Part shown: positions 39,562 through 48,195 of the stretch, piece by piece | How positions within the stretch are numbered: position 1 is the stretch's first letter | Layout of the letters: each line of letters begins with the position of its first letter | DNA from: a virus | IMG/VR virus record: IMGVR_UViG_3300034073_003542 | Span: 124,001-188,000 of that record | Direction: 5' to 3' (one strand) | Length of the DNA stretch: 64,000 nucleotides | Translations under genes and position numbers: made by a program | The notes under the pieces: generated by a model | The model's database searches: none | Told to the model about the DNA's origin: nothing | The model's input: the letters and a program-made list of their open reading frames with translations, nothing else

Positions 39562-40118
39562 TTAAAAGCTAACTCCCAATGACTTGCACAAACAGGCAAA
39601 TATTTTTCTTCGCATCCTAATTCCACAGAATTACCTTCGATGGTAGGAATCCCATCTATCATTTTCAGATTGAATACAGCCTTTTGTCTACAATAAAAAC
39701 ACGTAGTCTTAATTTCATCAATAACATCAGCTATAGATAATAATAAAGCAGAAGCAGGAAATGGTTCTTTTCTAAAATCAGTTCTTAAACCATAACAAAT
39801 AATAGGTGGACTACCTGTATATGTAGCTCTCCTCATACATTTAATGATTTCGGTTGATAAAAATTGTACTTCATCAACTAAAATAATATCAGCATCTTCA
39901 TGCCAGCCAAACATAGTTTGGTCTTGTTGAATAATAAAATCCGCCTCGGTTTCTAATCCGGCTCTAGATTTTACCGTTCTTTCTCCAAAACGAGTATCAA
40001 TAGCTGGCTTAACTACATCTACTTTCTTACCTTGTTGACGATAAGAATGAGCGGTTGCTAATAAATCAAGCGTTTTGGCACTTCCTACAACCCCATACTT
40101 AAAATAGAGTTTAGCCAT
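39558..40118 (-). CDS. tdk: thymidine kinase (type II)
   Basis: 186 residues. P-loop region FKYGVVGSAKT, then the ILVDEVQFLS Walker B/acid motif, and the lasso-like DFRKEPFPAS region; a zinc site is formed by CFYCRQKA and the later CASHWEL. It makes dTMP from thymidine. Paired with ThyX for thymidylate supply. The P-loop here (GVVGSAKT) differs from the usual GxMxSGKS. The stop shares a base with the second LAGLIDADG gene start upstream. Confidence 0.88.
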   Translation of the reverse strand: MAKLYFKYGVVGSAKTLDLLATAHSYRQQGKKVDVVKPAIDTRFGERTVKSRAGLETEADFIIQQDQTMFGWHEDADIILVDEVQFLSTEIIKCMRRATYTGSPPIICYGLRTDFRKEPFPASALLLSIADVIDEIKTTCFYCRQKAVFNLKMIDGIPTIEGNSVELGCEEKYLPVCASHWELAFK

Positions 40119-40987
40119 TATTTATATTCCTTATAACATTTATTGTTAGCTATTGAATTAATTATTCCATGACTGATATTATAGTCCTTAGCTATATGTC
40201 TATGTGTTTCTTTTCCTTTAGATAGTCTTTTTCTTATTTCTTTAACTTGTGTAAGATTTAATTTTCTTTGACTTAATAAATATTGTTCATATTTTATTCT
40301 TTGTTTTATTATCTTATCAAAATTTTTCTTTTTTCTTTTTAGGAATATTGTTGCGTCCTTATACATAAAATCCATTAGTTTTTTAATTTCTTTGTACCCA
40401 TATAATCTAATATCGCAAGTATAAGTGTTTTGTTTGGTTTTTTTATATTTTACCATAAAAGAAGATATATTTAATTTTCTTTTAAAGAACCTTAATAAAT
40501 ATTCACTAAAGTCACTATTAGAAATAATCATAAAGGTATATTTATTTTGATTTTTACTCTTCGTAACAGATATACCTCCATCACCATCAAAATATCCTCT
40601 TATAAAGTGATGAATTAAATTTTTAGGTATGTGTCTGTATGGAAATTTTAAGGTATAACTTTTTTGATTATCTAATCCCTTATTAATTAAGTGATTAGTA
40701 AAAATTTCTCCGTATATTTTGATATATTTATATTTACTTTGTTTATTTTTGTTGTTTGGAGTATAATGTTTCGAATCTCCTATTTTCCCAGAATATTTTG
40801 TGTACTTTTTAAAGTAACGCAATATCTCTATATCTCTAGCCTGTAATTCAATTTGAACGTACTTATTACTTTTCTTAGTAGAGATATGACCATCTGCACA
40901 TATAAATCCAAATAAATACGCTTTATCTTCTGTATCTATGACTTTAAAATAATCGTGATCTTTATTATGTATATGTTTATTATTCAT
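40118..40987 (-). CDS. LAGLIDADG-type homing endonuclease (second)
   Basis: 289 residues. The first LAGLIDADG helix YLFGFICADGH and the second FIRGYFDGDGG frame the core; the C-terminal LTQVKEIRKRLSKGKETHRH looks like a NUMOD-type DNA-binding helix with an HTH (YNISHGIINSIANNK). Free-standing between thymidine kinase and RNA ligase, overlapping the ligase gene by 8 nt. It may target one of those genes in related phages. Confidence 0.82.
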   Translation of the reverse strand: MNNKHIHNKDHDYFKVIDTEDKAYLFGFICADGHISTKKSNKYVQIELQARDIEILRYFKKYTKYSGKIGDSKHYTPNNKNKQSKYKYIKIYGEIFTNHLINKGLDNQKSYTLKFPYRHIPKNLIHHFIRGYFDGDGGISVTKSKNQNKYTFMIISNSDFSEYLLRFFKRKLNISSFMVKYKKTKQNTYTCDIRLYGYKEIKKLMDFMYKDATIFLKRKKKNFDKIIKQRIKYEQYLLSQRKLNLTQVKEIRKRLSKGKETHRHIAKDYNISHGIINSIANNKCYKEYK

Positions 40988-42005
40988 TTTCTTTTAGCAG
41001 AAAGTTATTGTTGATGACTTTAAAACTTATATCTGAATCTTTACTTCTAACAACTATCCCCTCTGCTTGTTGTTGTGGAGAAGCGTTTGGAAAGAAGTCT
41101 TTATATTTTATGTCGGATAAAGTAAATAGCTCATTAATTGTATATTTAAAATTATCTCCTTGTTCGATAATTGGAACAAATTTAAGTTCTATTCTCTTTA
41201 TAATATCTAACGCATCGTCAATTGGTAGCTTTTTATTTGTTTCAATATCTACAACGTTGAATATATAGATGTCTGGTTCTGTTACCTTCATCTTATTTCC
41301 TTGTATATTTCCAATTACCTCTCCCTGAATAGCTACTTTAAATCCATCTTGATGTAATTTTCTAAGCTTATTTTCTATGTCATACTTCTCGCTTAGTTTC
41401 CAGAACATATGGTCGGGTTTTTCTTTGTATGAATAATTTCGCCCACAAACATGATAATCTCCCGCTGCATCAATTAAAAATGTGGATGATGTACCATCCA
41501 GCTTTAATGATATATAGTATGGGCGACCCCAAAGAGCCTCGATAAAACGATACTTGTCGTTATTCTGAACTCTTTCTTCGTCTGTCTTAGAAATAGGCCA
41601 ACTAAATCCGCCCTTAACATCTCCTTGAATAGCTGTTGGTACTGGTGGTTCATATTTTTCTATTCCTAGAAACTCTGTAACATCAGCACCTTCAACCGCT
41701 AAACCTATTTCTGGGAATTTATCTATAGGCATAGCAACGCCTTGGGATAAGACTTTTTTTAATTTTATGCTCTTGAGTCTATACTTGTTGATACCATCAC
41801 GCCAGCAGGATTTTTTAAGAAATTCGTAGCGAGGCTCGTCTGGCAATAGGCTGTCTATCTCAAAAAACAAACAGAGGTCGTCTACATTAAATTCATCTTT
41901 CTTGACAACGCATTGCCAATCAAGAATCTTAGCAAGAACAATCTGATCTGCCACCTCAATAGGAAGAATTTCTTTGATTTTTTGTATTGATGCTAGCTGA
42001 CGCAT
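40980..42005 (-). CDS. RNA ligase (DRB0094/Rnl5-like)
   Basis: 341 residues. The N-terminal OB-like domain (QIVLAKILDWQCVVKKDEFN; FFEIDSLLPDE), then the adenylyltransferase core with lysine 168 in ISLKLDGTSSTF (KxDG) and QGEVIGNIQGNKM, and motifs IV/V such as AEGIVVRSK, ISFKVINN. This is the Deinococcus DRB0094 group that joins 3'-OH and 5'-phosphate ends, chiefly in RNA. With RtcB and PTH2 it suggests RNA repair. It has no promoter of its own seen immediately upstream. Confidence 0.85.
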   Translation of the reverse strand: MRQLASIQKIKEILPIEVADQIVLAKILDWQCVVKKDEFNVDDLCLFFEIDSLLPDEPRYEFLKKSCWRDGINKYRLKSIKLKKVLSQGVAMPIDKFPEIGLAVEGADVTEFLGIEKYEPPVPTAIQGDVKGGFSWPISKTDEERVQNNDKYRFIEALWGRPYYISLKLDGTSSTFLIDAAGDYHVCGRNYSYKEKPDHMFWKLSEKYDIENKLRKLHQDGFKVAIQGEVIGNIQGNKMKVTEPDIYIFNVVDIETNKKLPIDDALDIIKRIELKFVPIIEQGDNFKYTINELFTLSDIKYKDFFPNASPQQQAEGIVVRSKDSDISFKVINNNFLLKENE

Positions 42006-42006
42006 T

Positions 42007-42192
42007 TTATTTCTTTCTTGTAAAATCCACCCAAAGCTCTTTTCCGACAGTAATTAGTAGAGCTAATGTAGTGAATAGATGAACTATTATAGCAAAAGCT
42101 ATTCTGTTTTTGTTTTCTAGAGTTTGTGGGATAGCTAAAAGAATTTGTCCAACGATATAGTTTATCAACAACAAATACGTTAGATATGACAT
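42007..42192 (-). CDS. small two-helix membrane protein, 61 aa
   Basis: Two hydrophobic segments (YLLLINYIVGQILLAIPQTL; AFAIIVHLFTTLALLITVG) and a short charged end (FTRKK). Unknown. It lies 2 nt before the ligase gene. Confidence 0.52.
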   Translation of the reverse strand: MSYLTYLLLINYIVGQILLAIPQTLENKNRIAFAIIVHLFTTLALLITVGKELWVDFTRKK

Positions 42193-42194
42193 TA

Positions 42195-42503
42195 TTAAAC
42201 TTCTACCTTATCTATAAAATCGCCCAATTCTCTCTTAAAAGCATTCCCAATATTCCTATTATAGTTGATAAGACGGATGTTCGCCCCAAAAAATTCTTCC
42301 CCCTGTTCCTTTAAAATCCGCCCAAGGCAATTCTCAATCCAAGATTTAGATACAGAATCAACATCCTTAAAATCAAGCTCAATATGCAATTCTGTGTCAA
42401 TTTCTTCCATCATAGACAGATAAAGCTCTTTACTCTGCTTAACGGATTTCAAAGTTTTTCCCTGTATTTCTTCCAATGGATAGTAAATTACTGGACCCTT
42501 CAT
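42195..42503 (-). CDS. STAS-like/DUF4325-type protein
   Basis: 102 residues. LHIELDFKDVDSVSKSWIEN then CLGRILKEQGEEF has the DxVDSVSxSW pattern of small STAS-like DUF4325 proteins, found near sensor ATPases and phage genes. Probably a regulatory or structural module; no enzymatic residues. Confidence 0.6.
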   Translation of the reverse strand: MKGPVIYYPLEEIQGKTLKSVKQSKELYLSMMEEIDTELHIELDFKDVDSVSKSWIENCLGRILKEQGEEFFGANIRLINYNRNIGNAFKRELGDFIDKVEV

Positions 42504-42712
42504 TTTAGCTCCTGTTCTGCTTTGTTATATATAGGCTGGATTAATACCCATACTCCGTTCTCGTCTGATTTAACTTGTATATTATTTTTAGTATTTTGTA
42601 GTATTGCTAGTTTTTGACATTCGTATGAATATCCACACCAAATAGCAAATAAGATAACAGCAAATATCCCACTAATAATTACTGTTAGACAAATATTATC
42701 ATAATCTCTCAT
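42500..42712 (-). CDS. single-pass membrane protein, 70 aa
   Basis: A transmembrane helix (LTVIISGIFAVILFAIWCGY) near the N-terminus followed by a short soluble region (VKSDENGVWVLIQPIYNKA). Unknown role. ATGA overlaps with both neighbours. Confidence 0.5.
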   Translation of the reverse strand: MRDYDNICLTVIISGIFAVILFAIWCGYSYECQKLAILQNTKNNIQVKSDENGVWVLIQPIYNKAEQELK

Positions 42713-42969
42713 CTTCGATTAACCTTTCTTGCTGGATCGCGTATAGGAGTTTTTGCAATTTGTGGATTAGGAAGTTCTGTTGTAAATTTTGTAAAATGCC
42801 ATTGATTAATAGGATTATGATATTCTCCCCATCCTTGTTTATCGTATAAGTCTTGTATCTTTTCGTCAATTTCTTTTGATAGTTCTTTATATGATTTTGA
42901 TGGAAGTATCCAGCTAAAAATTGAACACATTCCTTCTCCAATACTTTGAAATCCCTTCATTATAGACAT
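42709..42969 (-). CDS. hypothetical protein, 86 aa
   Basis: Starts MSIMKGFQSIGEGMCSIFSW, a partly hydrophobic amphipathic N-terminus, then helical and basic (IAKTPIRDPARKVNRR). ATG shares a base with the preceding stop. Unrecognised. Confidence 0.45.
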   Translation of the reverse strand: MSIMKGFQSIGEGMCSIFSWILPSKSYKELSKEIDEKIQDLYDKQGWGEYHNPINQWHFTKFTTELPNPQIAKTPIRDPARKVNRR

Positions 42970-43199
42970 TATGATACTTCCTTCTCTGTTACATTAGTAA
43001 GTTTGGTTAAATAAACCTCAAAGATGTTAATATGGGAGTATTTAAAAATATGATTATCTAAAAGTTCAATTATAACACCTTCTCCTATACAATCTTTAGC
43101 AGATGAGAATTTTCCGCAAACTCTTGCTTTGCCCTCATAAATACATGGATGATTAACTTGTACAATATCTCCAAACTGTAGATTCAATAAACTATCCAT
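42969..43199 (-). CDS. hypothetical SH3-like protein, 76 aa
   Basis: LNLQFGDIVQVNHPCIYEGK, ARVCGKFSSAKDCIGEG then IIELLDNHIF look like a small beta barrel. The start at 43199 (GAGGAGAAG just upstream) is chosen over 43220. Confidence 0.5.
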   Translation of the reverse strand: MDSLLNLQFGDIVQVNHPCIYEGKARVCGKFSSAKDCIGEGVIIELLDNHIFKYSHINIFEVYLTKLTNVTEKEVS

Positions 43200-43235
43200 C
43201 AAACACTTCTCCTCATACACAGGGTCTTTGTCTCG

Positions 43236-43263
43236 ATTGTACCATAATCTTTGTGTTTGTCAA
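43236..43263 (-). promoter_or_regulatory. sigma70-like promoter
   Basis: TTGACA (43263-43258), 16 nt, TACAAT (43241-43236); reads to 43199 and the RNA-ligase/thymidine-kinase block. Confidence 0.83.
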
Positions 43264-43265
43264 GC

Positions 43266-43967
43266 TTAGTCGAAAACGCCCCCAAAAACTATTTTTCTAA
43301 ATCCTCTTTCATCAAATGTATTTAAGTCCTCAAGATTTCTCTTAGCAAATAGACCATCCTCTTTGTCGATTTGTTCGCTCAATTCTTTTCGATATTGATT
43401 AATGTCGAAATCGCAATAATCTATAACGGTACATACAATTGACTGAGGTTTCTTTTCTTTCATTAGAACCATAATAACAGTCATTCTCTTAACTACTTTT
43501 CCTTCTTCGTATTCGCTTTCTTCTGTTTCTTTTATGATTTGTATATCGGAATTGTTATCATAATACGCTTGAGGAAAATGGCTATAATAATCTTTTCTAG
43601 GTTTACCATCTAGTATCGGATCATCTGTTTTTACTCCTACATCTATCCACGGTTCTATAATATGTTCTTTATTTGCTGAACACCCTCCACCTCCAATAGA
43701 AATTACTTCTCTATCTGCTTTGATATTAACCCACGCTTCTTTTACTGGCATTATAGTTGTGCGACCCCATATATGACCTATTTCGCACTCTCCTGTCACA
43801 TTTTGTGTACGATATACTTGTCCTATATGTTTGCCTCCAACTTTAATTTGACCGTAGGCTACATCTATATATCCAATTAGATATCCAAATAACAAAACTC
43901 CGACTGTTATTGTTAATATGAATAATAGAGTTTGCCAACGAGTTAATTCTTTTGGTTGTTTGATCAT
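43266..43967 (-). CDS. membrane-anchored protein, 233 aa
   Basis: An N-terminal transmembrane helix (TLLFILTITVGVLLFGYLIG), then an external domain with Cys residues (ISIGGGGCSANKEHII; IVCTVIDYCDFDINQYRKEL). Unknown family; may sit in the inner membrane facing the periplasm. Confidence 0.52.
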   Translation of the reverse strand: MIKQPKELTRWQTLLFILTITVGVLLFGYLIGYIDVAYGQIKVGGKHIGQVYRTQNVTGECEIGHIWGRTTIMPVKEAWVNIKADREVISIGGGGCSANKEHIIEPWIDVGVKTDDPILDGKPRKDYYSHFPQAYYDNNSDIQIIKETEESEYEEGKVVKRMTVIMVLMKEKKPQSIVCTVIDYCDFDINQYRKELSEQIDKEDGLFAKRNLEDLNTFDERGFRKIVFGGVFD

Positions 43968-43972
43968 GATTT

Positions 43973-44074
43973 TTATAGTTTGTTAATTGTTCCTATAATA
44001 TGTAAATACATGATAACAAAAGGAAGTAGTATAAAAACTATTTGACCTATTATATCTAATATTTTGTAGATCAT
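43973..44074 (-). CDS. possible membrane microprotein, 33 aa
   Basis: ATG at 44074 to TAA at 43973. The product is one hydrophobic helix (IVFILLPFVIMYLHIIG). It lies between the 44157 promoter and the membrane gene at 43967. No strong ribosome site; included because similar microproteins recur. Confidence 0.38.
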   Translation of the reverse strand: MIYKILDIIGQIVFILLPFVIMYLHIIGTINKL

Positions 44075-44082
44075 TTCTTTTC

Positions 44083-44110
44083 TTGACAAGTCTTAATTTG
44101 GTTTTATAAT
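44083..44110 (+). promoter_or_regulatory. plus-strand sigma70-like promoter of HNH gene
   Basis: TTGACA (44083-44088), 16 nt, TATAAT (44105-44110). It reads rightwards into the HNH gene at 44231; one of very few plus-strand promoters here. Confidence 0.75.
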
Positions 44111-44156
44111 AAGGTGCCGCGATGTATGAGCAGATACTTCACGAATACTACCATAT

Positions 44157-44185
44157 ATTCTACCAGACACCCAGGGTTTTGTCAA
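44157..44185 (-). promoter_or_regulatory. sigma70-like promoter (minus)
   Basis: TTGACA (44185-44180), 17 nt, TAGAAT (44162-44157); drives the microprotein and the genes to 43266. It lies inside the leader of the opposing HNH gene. Confidence 0.75.
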
Positions 44186-44230
44186 CTGCTCTTGACATTA
44201 TCTTGGGTTGTTTGTTTTTGGGATGTTAGG

Positions 44231-45076
44231 ATGAAAAAAACAAAGAAATGTAAACAGTGTGGAAAAAGAAAATCTATAGACAAATACTATAAACACAAGA
44301 CTTGTAAAGATGGATATAGAGATATTTGTAAGATATGTATTAATAAATTATCTAAAGAATATGTAGAGAAAAATAAAGAAAAAATTGCCCAACGACAAAA
44401 AAAATATAGAGAAAAAAATAAAGAAAAGCTTTCTCAACAAAGAAAAGACTATAGAGAGAAAAATAAAGAAAAGGTCAAAAAACAAAAACAGGCCAACTAT
44501 TTAAAACACAAAAATAAGACATTACAAAAAAGTAAAGAATATAAAGAAAAACTTAAAAAAGAAAATCCAGAAAAATTAAAATTATGGCGAAAAAATTATT
44601 GTATTAGACATAAAAATAAATTAAAAGAATATAAGCGAAACTATCACCAAAAAAACAAAGTAAAAATAAGAAATATAAGGAATAAATATAGAAAATATAA
44701 ATACGATTCAGATATTGGATATAGAATGCAAGAGAATATTAGGAGTAGAATGAGATATCTCTTGAAAGGATATTATAAAAGTAAAGCCACACTAGAATTA
44801 TTAGGATGTTCGGACGATCAACTTAAAAAACATCTAGAAAAACAATTTGAGCCAAGTATGACTTGGGATAATTACGGATATTATGGGTGGCATATTGACC
44901 ATATCAGACCATGTTCTAGTTTTGATTTATCTGATCTAGAACAACAAAAACAGTGCTTTCATTATACGAATTTACAGCCATTATGGGCAAAAGACAATTA
45001 TATTAAAGGTAATAAGATACCTATTTCTTCCAGTGATGATCTTCATGGCCTGCCATTAAACACCCATACGGAATAA
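44231..45076 (+). CDS. HNH homing-type endonuclease
   Basis: 281 residues on the plus strand. CKQCGKRKSIDKYYKHKTC with a later CKICINKL forms a zinc finger; a long Lys/Glu-rich coiled helix follows; the C-terminal WHIDHIRPCSSFDL and LQPLWAKDNYIKGNK is the HNH (His-Asp...Asn) site. Many free phage HNH proteins have this layout. The start at 44231 is chosen over 44114 because the family begins with the Cys finger. It is inserted next to rtcB and overlaps its 3' end by 56 nt on the opposite strand. Confidence 0.82.
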   Translation: MKKTKKCKQCGKRKSIDKYYKHKTCKDGYRDICKICINKLSKEYVEKNKEKIAQRQKKYREKNKEKLSQQRKDYREKNKEKVKKQKQANYLKHKNKTLQKSKEYKEKLKKENPEKLKLWRKNYCIRHKNKLKEYKRNYHQKNKVKIRNIRNKYRKYKYDSDIGYRMQENIRSRMRYLLKGYYKSKATLELLGCSDDQLKKHLEKQFEPSMTWDNYGYYGWHIDHIRPCSSFDLSDLEQQKQCFHYTNLQPLWAKDNYIKGNKIPISSSDDLHGLPLNTHTE

Positions 45077-46397
45077 TTTCATCCACTATATTTCCAAGAT
45101 TAAATTTTTGGATTTGGTTCTTTACTTTTTCAGCATTTTTATAAGCAGATGGAAGTTCTGTTATATCCATTTTTCCTGTGTAGAATCTTACATCTAGACC
45201 CCTAGTATCTTCATCAAACAATTCATATCCTGTTTTGTTTTGTAGAGATATTTTAGTGTATTCAGTTCTACTCATTTCGCGGCCAGCACCATGACTTGTA
45301 AAACCTAAATTAGTTTCGGTTTCTTCTCCATTAACAATAAGAATACCATCTCTCATATTAAGAGGTATTAATCTTAGACCATTAGTTGAGTCAGGAACAA
45401 ATTCATTTAATAATGGTGTTGCTCCTTTGGCATGGATGTAAGTATTATCTTTTTTAAACACAAAATTATGTTCATTCCAATAATTGTCATGTATATTTAC
45501 ATTAATTTTACTAGCAATTTCCGTATGAATAAGCGTATGATTTAGCTTTGTCCATTCTCTAACTACTTGTAAAGCGTTCCAATATGTAACACCTTCTTCT
45601 GTGTCCATTGGAATCCAGCCTAAATTATCATTAACGTTTGGAGCTATTTCTTTACGAAACTTCTCAGCTATGTCATTTCCCTTCTTGAATAATAAAGCTC
45701 CGAAAGAGCGACTGCCATGATGAGTAACTAATACTGTTTCTCCAGAGCTTTTTAAGTAGCCTACAAATAGGAAATGGTTGCCGTTTCCTTGAGTTCTTAA
45801 ATCTTTTTGGGCTTTATCTAGACTTTTTTCTCCAGATAAATATAGATTGTTAAGAATATCGTTCTTTAAAGGTTCTGGTATAATATCTTTTGGATTTTGT
45901 CTTCCACCAGCACCAAAATGTGTTATTTTTTCTGCTTTATCTAGGACAATTTTTGGATCTATTTTTCCTAGATTAGAAAACATAACTGAACAACATACGT
46001 CGGCACTGTGAAATTTTGGGTGGATTGCATTTAAAGTTTGTATGACTCCACCCACAGGAATATCAAACTCGCCCGTAGGGCAAGCGTCAGGCATCACAGC
46101 AGCATTTATAGCGGTTGGAGCCACCAAAATATTGTGCATAGCCCGCGTGACCGAAAACATATTGTTAACTTCGGCCTCATTTTTTGGGTCGATTTCTATA
46201 TTGCAATGAAAATTGATTGGTTCATCCCTTGGTTCCATTGTTTTTGGTGGAAGAGGAACAAAACGTGTCTGAATTTCGTTATACAGATTTTCTTCGCTGT
46301 ACTTGTCTCGATTTTGATTTGCCCACTCAATAGCTGACTTAAACCATTTCCCAGGGGTAAAACCCATACTGATTAAAGATTGACCAGTAATTGACAT
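45021..46397 (-). CDS. rtcB: RtcB-type RNA ligase
   Basis: 458 residues. FHSADVCCSVMF (Mn site), QGNGNHFLFVG, LVTHHGSRSFGALLF, IHAKGATPLLN and SHGAGREMSRTEY are the RtcB hallmarks, the last with the guanylated His segment. RtcB joins 2',3'-cyclic phosphate or 3'-phosphate ends to 5'-OH, reversing many tRNA anticodon nuclease cuts. The start at 46397 follows GAGGTGTATG; the promoter is at 46447-46474. The C-terminal HEDHHWKK overlaps the opposing HNH gene. Confidence 0.92.
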   Translation of the reverse strand: MSITGQSLISMGFTPGKWFKSAIEWANQNRDKYSEENLYNEIQTRFVPLPPKTMEPRDEPINFHCNIEIDPKNEAEVNNMFSVTRAMHNILVAPTAINAAVMPDACPTGEFDIPVGGVIQTLNAIHPKFHSADVCCSVMFSNLGKIDPKIVLDKAEKITHFGAGGRQNPKDIIPEPLKNDILNNLYLSGEKSLDKAQKDLRTQGNGNHFLFVGYLKSSGETVLVTHHGSRSFGALLFKKGNDIAEKFRKEIAPNVNDNLGWIPMDTEEGVTYWNALQVVREWTKLNHTLIHTEIASKINVNIHDNYWNEHNFVFKKDNTYIHAKGATPLLNEFVPDSTNGLRLIPLNMRDGILIVNGEETETNLGFTSHGAGREMSRTEYTKISLQNKTGYELFDEDTRGLDVRFYTGKMDITELPSAYKNAEKVKNQIQKFNLGNIVDEIIPYGCLMAGHEDHHWKK

Positions 46398-46446
46398 CAT
46401 ACACCTCACTTAAACACAACCGAGCCAGGATTCGACACGATATCCT

Positions 46447-46474
46447 ATTATATCGGAATGGATGTGTCTGTCAA
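46447..46474 (-). promoter_or_regulatory. sigma70-like promoter of rtcB
   Basis: TTGACA (46474-46469), 16 nt, TATAAT (46452-46447); the -35 TGA is the stop of the gene at 46471. Confidence 0.86.
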
Positions 46475-46692
46475 TCTACGAGTTTTTTCTCGGTGATTAT
46501 TACTCGTATGGGTGCTGGCCTATATTGTATAACAGTTGGTACTTCAAACATACCTGGCCTATATGCGTTCATATCGTAAACTTCAACTTCTCCAGTTTCA
46601 GTATTACAATAAGTGCAGTAATTTATAGGAACACCTTCTGCATCAAACAATATAGTTGGTTGACCAACCGTATTTTCAAGTGTTAGAATCAT
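46471..46692 (-). CDS. hypothetical protein, 73 aa
   Basis: Beta-rich (LFDAEGVPINYCTYCNTETG; YRPGMFEVPTVIQYRPAPIR) with CTYC that may bind metal. Unrecognised. Overlaps the gene upstream by 17 nt. Confidence 0.48.
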   Translation of the reverse strand: MILTLENTVGQPTILFDAEGVPINYCTYCNTETGEVEVYDMNAYRPGMFEVPTVIQYRPAPIRVIITEKKLVD

Positions 46693-47617
46693 GATTATTT
46701 TCTAAATATGATTCCATAATCTTAGAAAACTCTTCTGGTTCTTCCTTAAATAGCCACATTAGCCAATCGGGCAATCTTTGGTCTTTTGGTTTATGTCGTA
46801 GCATACGACGCCACAATTCTGCTCCAATTTGGATCAAACGAGGTTCATCCTCTACCCTATCTGCAAATGAATAAATCGTGGCGAGTTCTTCTTCATCAAA
46901 ACATTCTAGGGAATGGAATGAAATTACTTCAAGAACCCCCTTAGCAATCTCCTGGCATAAAACAGGGAATGTCAAAGCATGAGCCGATACTTTTGGTTGA
47001 TCTTCTTCGTATTCTACTTTTTCGCTACCAACAGCAGGAATAATTCCCATCATGCTCATCATTGCAGAATAATCTGTTACATAATAAGAAAGAAGCGACT
47101 CTAAGGTAAGATGAGAATATATAGTAGGTAAATCCTTATTAAGCTCTTTTAGTTCCTCACTAACCAAATGGTGCATACTGATATAAATATGCGTGGATGC
47201 ACCTTGAAGGATTGCATTTATCAAAATTCGTTTGTGAATTTCGTCTTTTATATACTGAGGAAGTTCTTCATAAGACTTAGTTGGCTCAGGAGTATTATTC
47301 AATTCTACTTGAGCGTTTTCATTAAGCTGTGCTTCGATATTGATTTCATCTAAATCAAACTCAAGACATTCGCTCACAGCTTTTTTGGCTAATTCTTGTA
47401 ACGCTTGAGTGTGCGGGCGTTCTGCTCTTGGTAATTTGTCTCTCAACCCTCCTCCACCAAGATAATCTAGTTTTTGGTATCTCTCTACTAGATATTCGTA
47501 TCCATCACAAAACAAATCTTTTCCAAAAAATACCATATGAGGATTGTAACAATATACATGATCCTTATGGGATTTTAACTGACTCCAGAAATTTAGCAGA
47601 CTATTGTTCATCGTCAT
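46676..47617 (-). CDS. hypothetical phage protein, 313 aa
   Basis: Long acidic and helical protein: an N-terminal region with YLGGGGLRDKLPRAERPHTQ, a central helical domain (YIKDEIHKRILINAILQGAS) and a C-terminal region (LPDWLMWLFKEEPEEFSKIM). Similar large conserved hypotheticals are seen in other large phages; no enzymatic motif. The ATG follows GAAGTGT. Confidence 0.52.
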   Translation of the reverse strand: MTMNNSLLNFWSQLKSHKDHVYCYNPHMVFFGKDLFCDGYEYLVERYQKLDYLGGGGLRDKLPRAERPHTQALQELAKKAVSECLEFDLDEINIEAQLNENAQVELNNTPEPTKSYEELPQYIKDEIHKRILINAILQGASTHIYISMHHLVSEELKELNKDLPTIYSHLTLESLLSYYVTDYSAMMSMMGIIPAVGSEKVEYEEDQPKVSAHALTFPVLCQEIAKGVLEVISFHSLECFDEEELATIYSFADRVEDEPRLIQIGAELWRRMLRHKPKDQRLPDWLMWLFKEEPEEFSKIMESYLENNHDSNT

Positions 47618-47651
47618 ACACTTCGTACAGTTTGGATTAGTGATTTGAGTA

Positions 47652-48158
47652 TCATTCTACTACAGCTTCTTCTTTTGTCAATGCTTGTGCGTTAGCATGA
47701 GGATATTCTAGCTGAAACTTTCTATAGTATTTCTTTAGTTCATAATCATCAGAACTATCTTTAGCTACATTCTGTTTAGCCCAATATTCTTCGGCATCCA
47801 TCCATCTTTCCTTCAAAACGTCACACACATAACAATACATAGTTTTAGGATCAGTCATTATGATTGGTTCTGCTTCCGGCCAACGTCCCCCAATAATGAA
47901 TGTCGCATATACAGCCAAGTTGTATGGCTTAGTATTATTGTAAAGAATAGTTTGTTCGGCTTCTTCCCATCTTGATTCAATATAAAAGATAGAATAAGCA
48001 AGTAGAAGATCGGCTCGGCCAGATGCTAAAATCTTTTTGCGTAATTCTGGAGAGTCTTGCGTAGAATAATATTCGAGACACTTCAAAAATTCTTTGTGTG
48101 TAGCTTCTTTAATAGCGAGATCAATGTCAGTAAACTTTGGTACGTATTTCTCAAACAT
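47652..48158 (-). CDS. RWxEAE-repeat protein, 168 aa
   Basis: Helical with a repeat of about 35 residues: ESRWEEAEQTI, GGRWPEAEPII and KERWMDAEEYW. Such repeats form alpha-solenoid-like folds common in phages, likely protein-protein scaffolds. The start ATGATG follows AAGGTGT; the second ATG is chosen. A repeated 25-nt hairpin element (48171-48195) lies upstream. Confidence 0.62.
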   Translation of the reverse strand: MFEKYVPKFTDIDLAIKEATHKEFLKCLEYYSTQDSPELRKKILASGRADLLLAYSIFYIESRWEEAEQTILYNNTKPYNLAVYATFIIGGRWPEAEPIIMTDPKTMYCYVCDVLKERWMDAEEYWAKQNVAKDSSDDYELKKYYRKFQLEYPHANAQALTKEEAVVE

Positions 48159-48170
48159 CATACACCTTTC

Positions 48171-48195
48171 TTTTGCGATACTTTTCTAAAGTATC
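48171..48195 (-). repeat. repeated intergenic hairpin (copy 1)
   Basis: A 25-nt sequence identical to 61966-61990 and containing a perfect 8-bp stem GATACTTT/AAAGTATC with a 3 nt loop (48177-48195). It lies between two genes. It is not followed by a T-run, so it is probably not a simple terminator. Confidence 0.6.

Noticed and set aside
36695-40987. LAGLIDADG genes as inteins or intron ORFs
   Set aside because: Each has its own start and stop and neighbouring genes are intact; no split host gene flanks them.
44114-44230. Upstream in-frame start of the HNH gene at 44114
   Set aside because: It would add residues with no similarity to HNH proteins and cross the opposing promoter; the Cys-finger start at 44231 is better.
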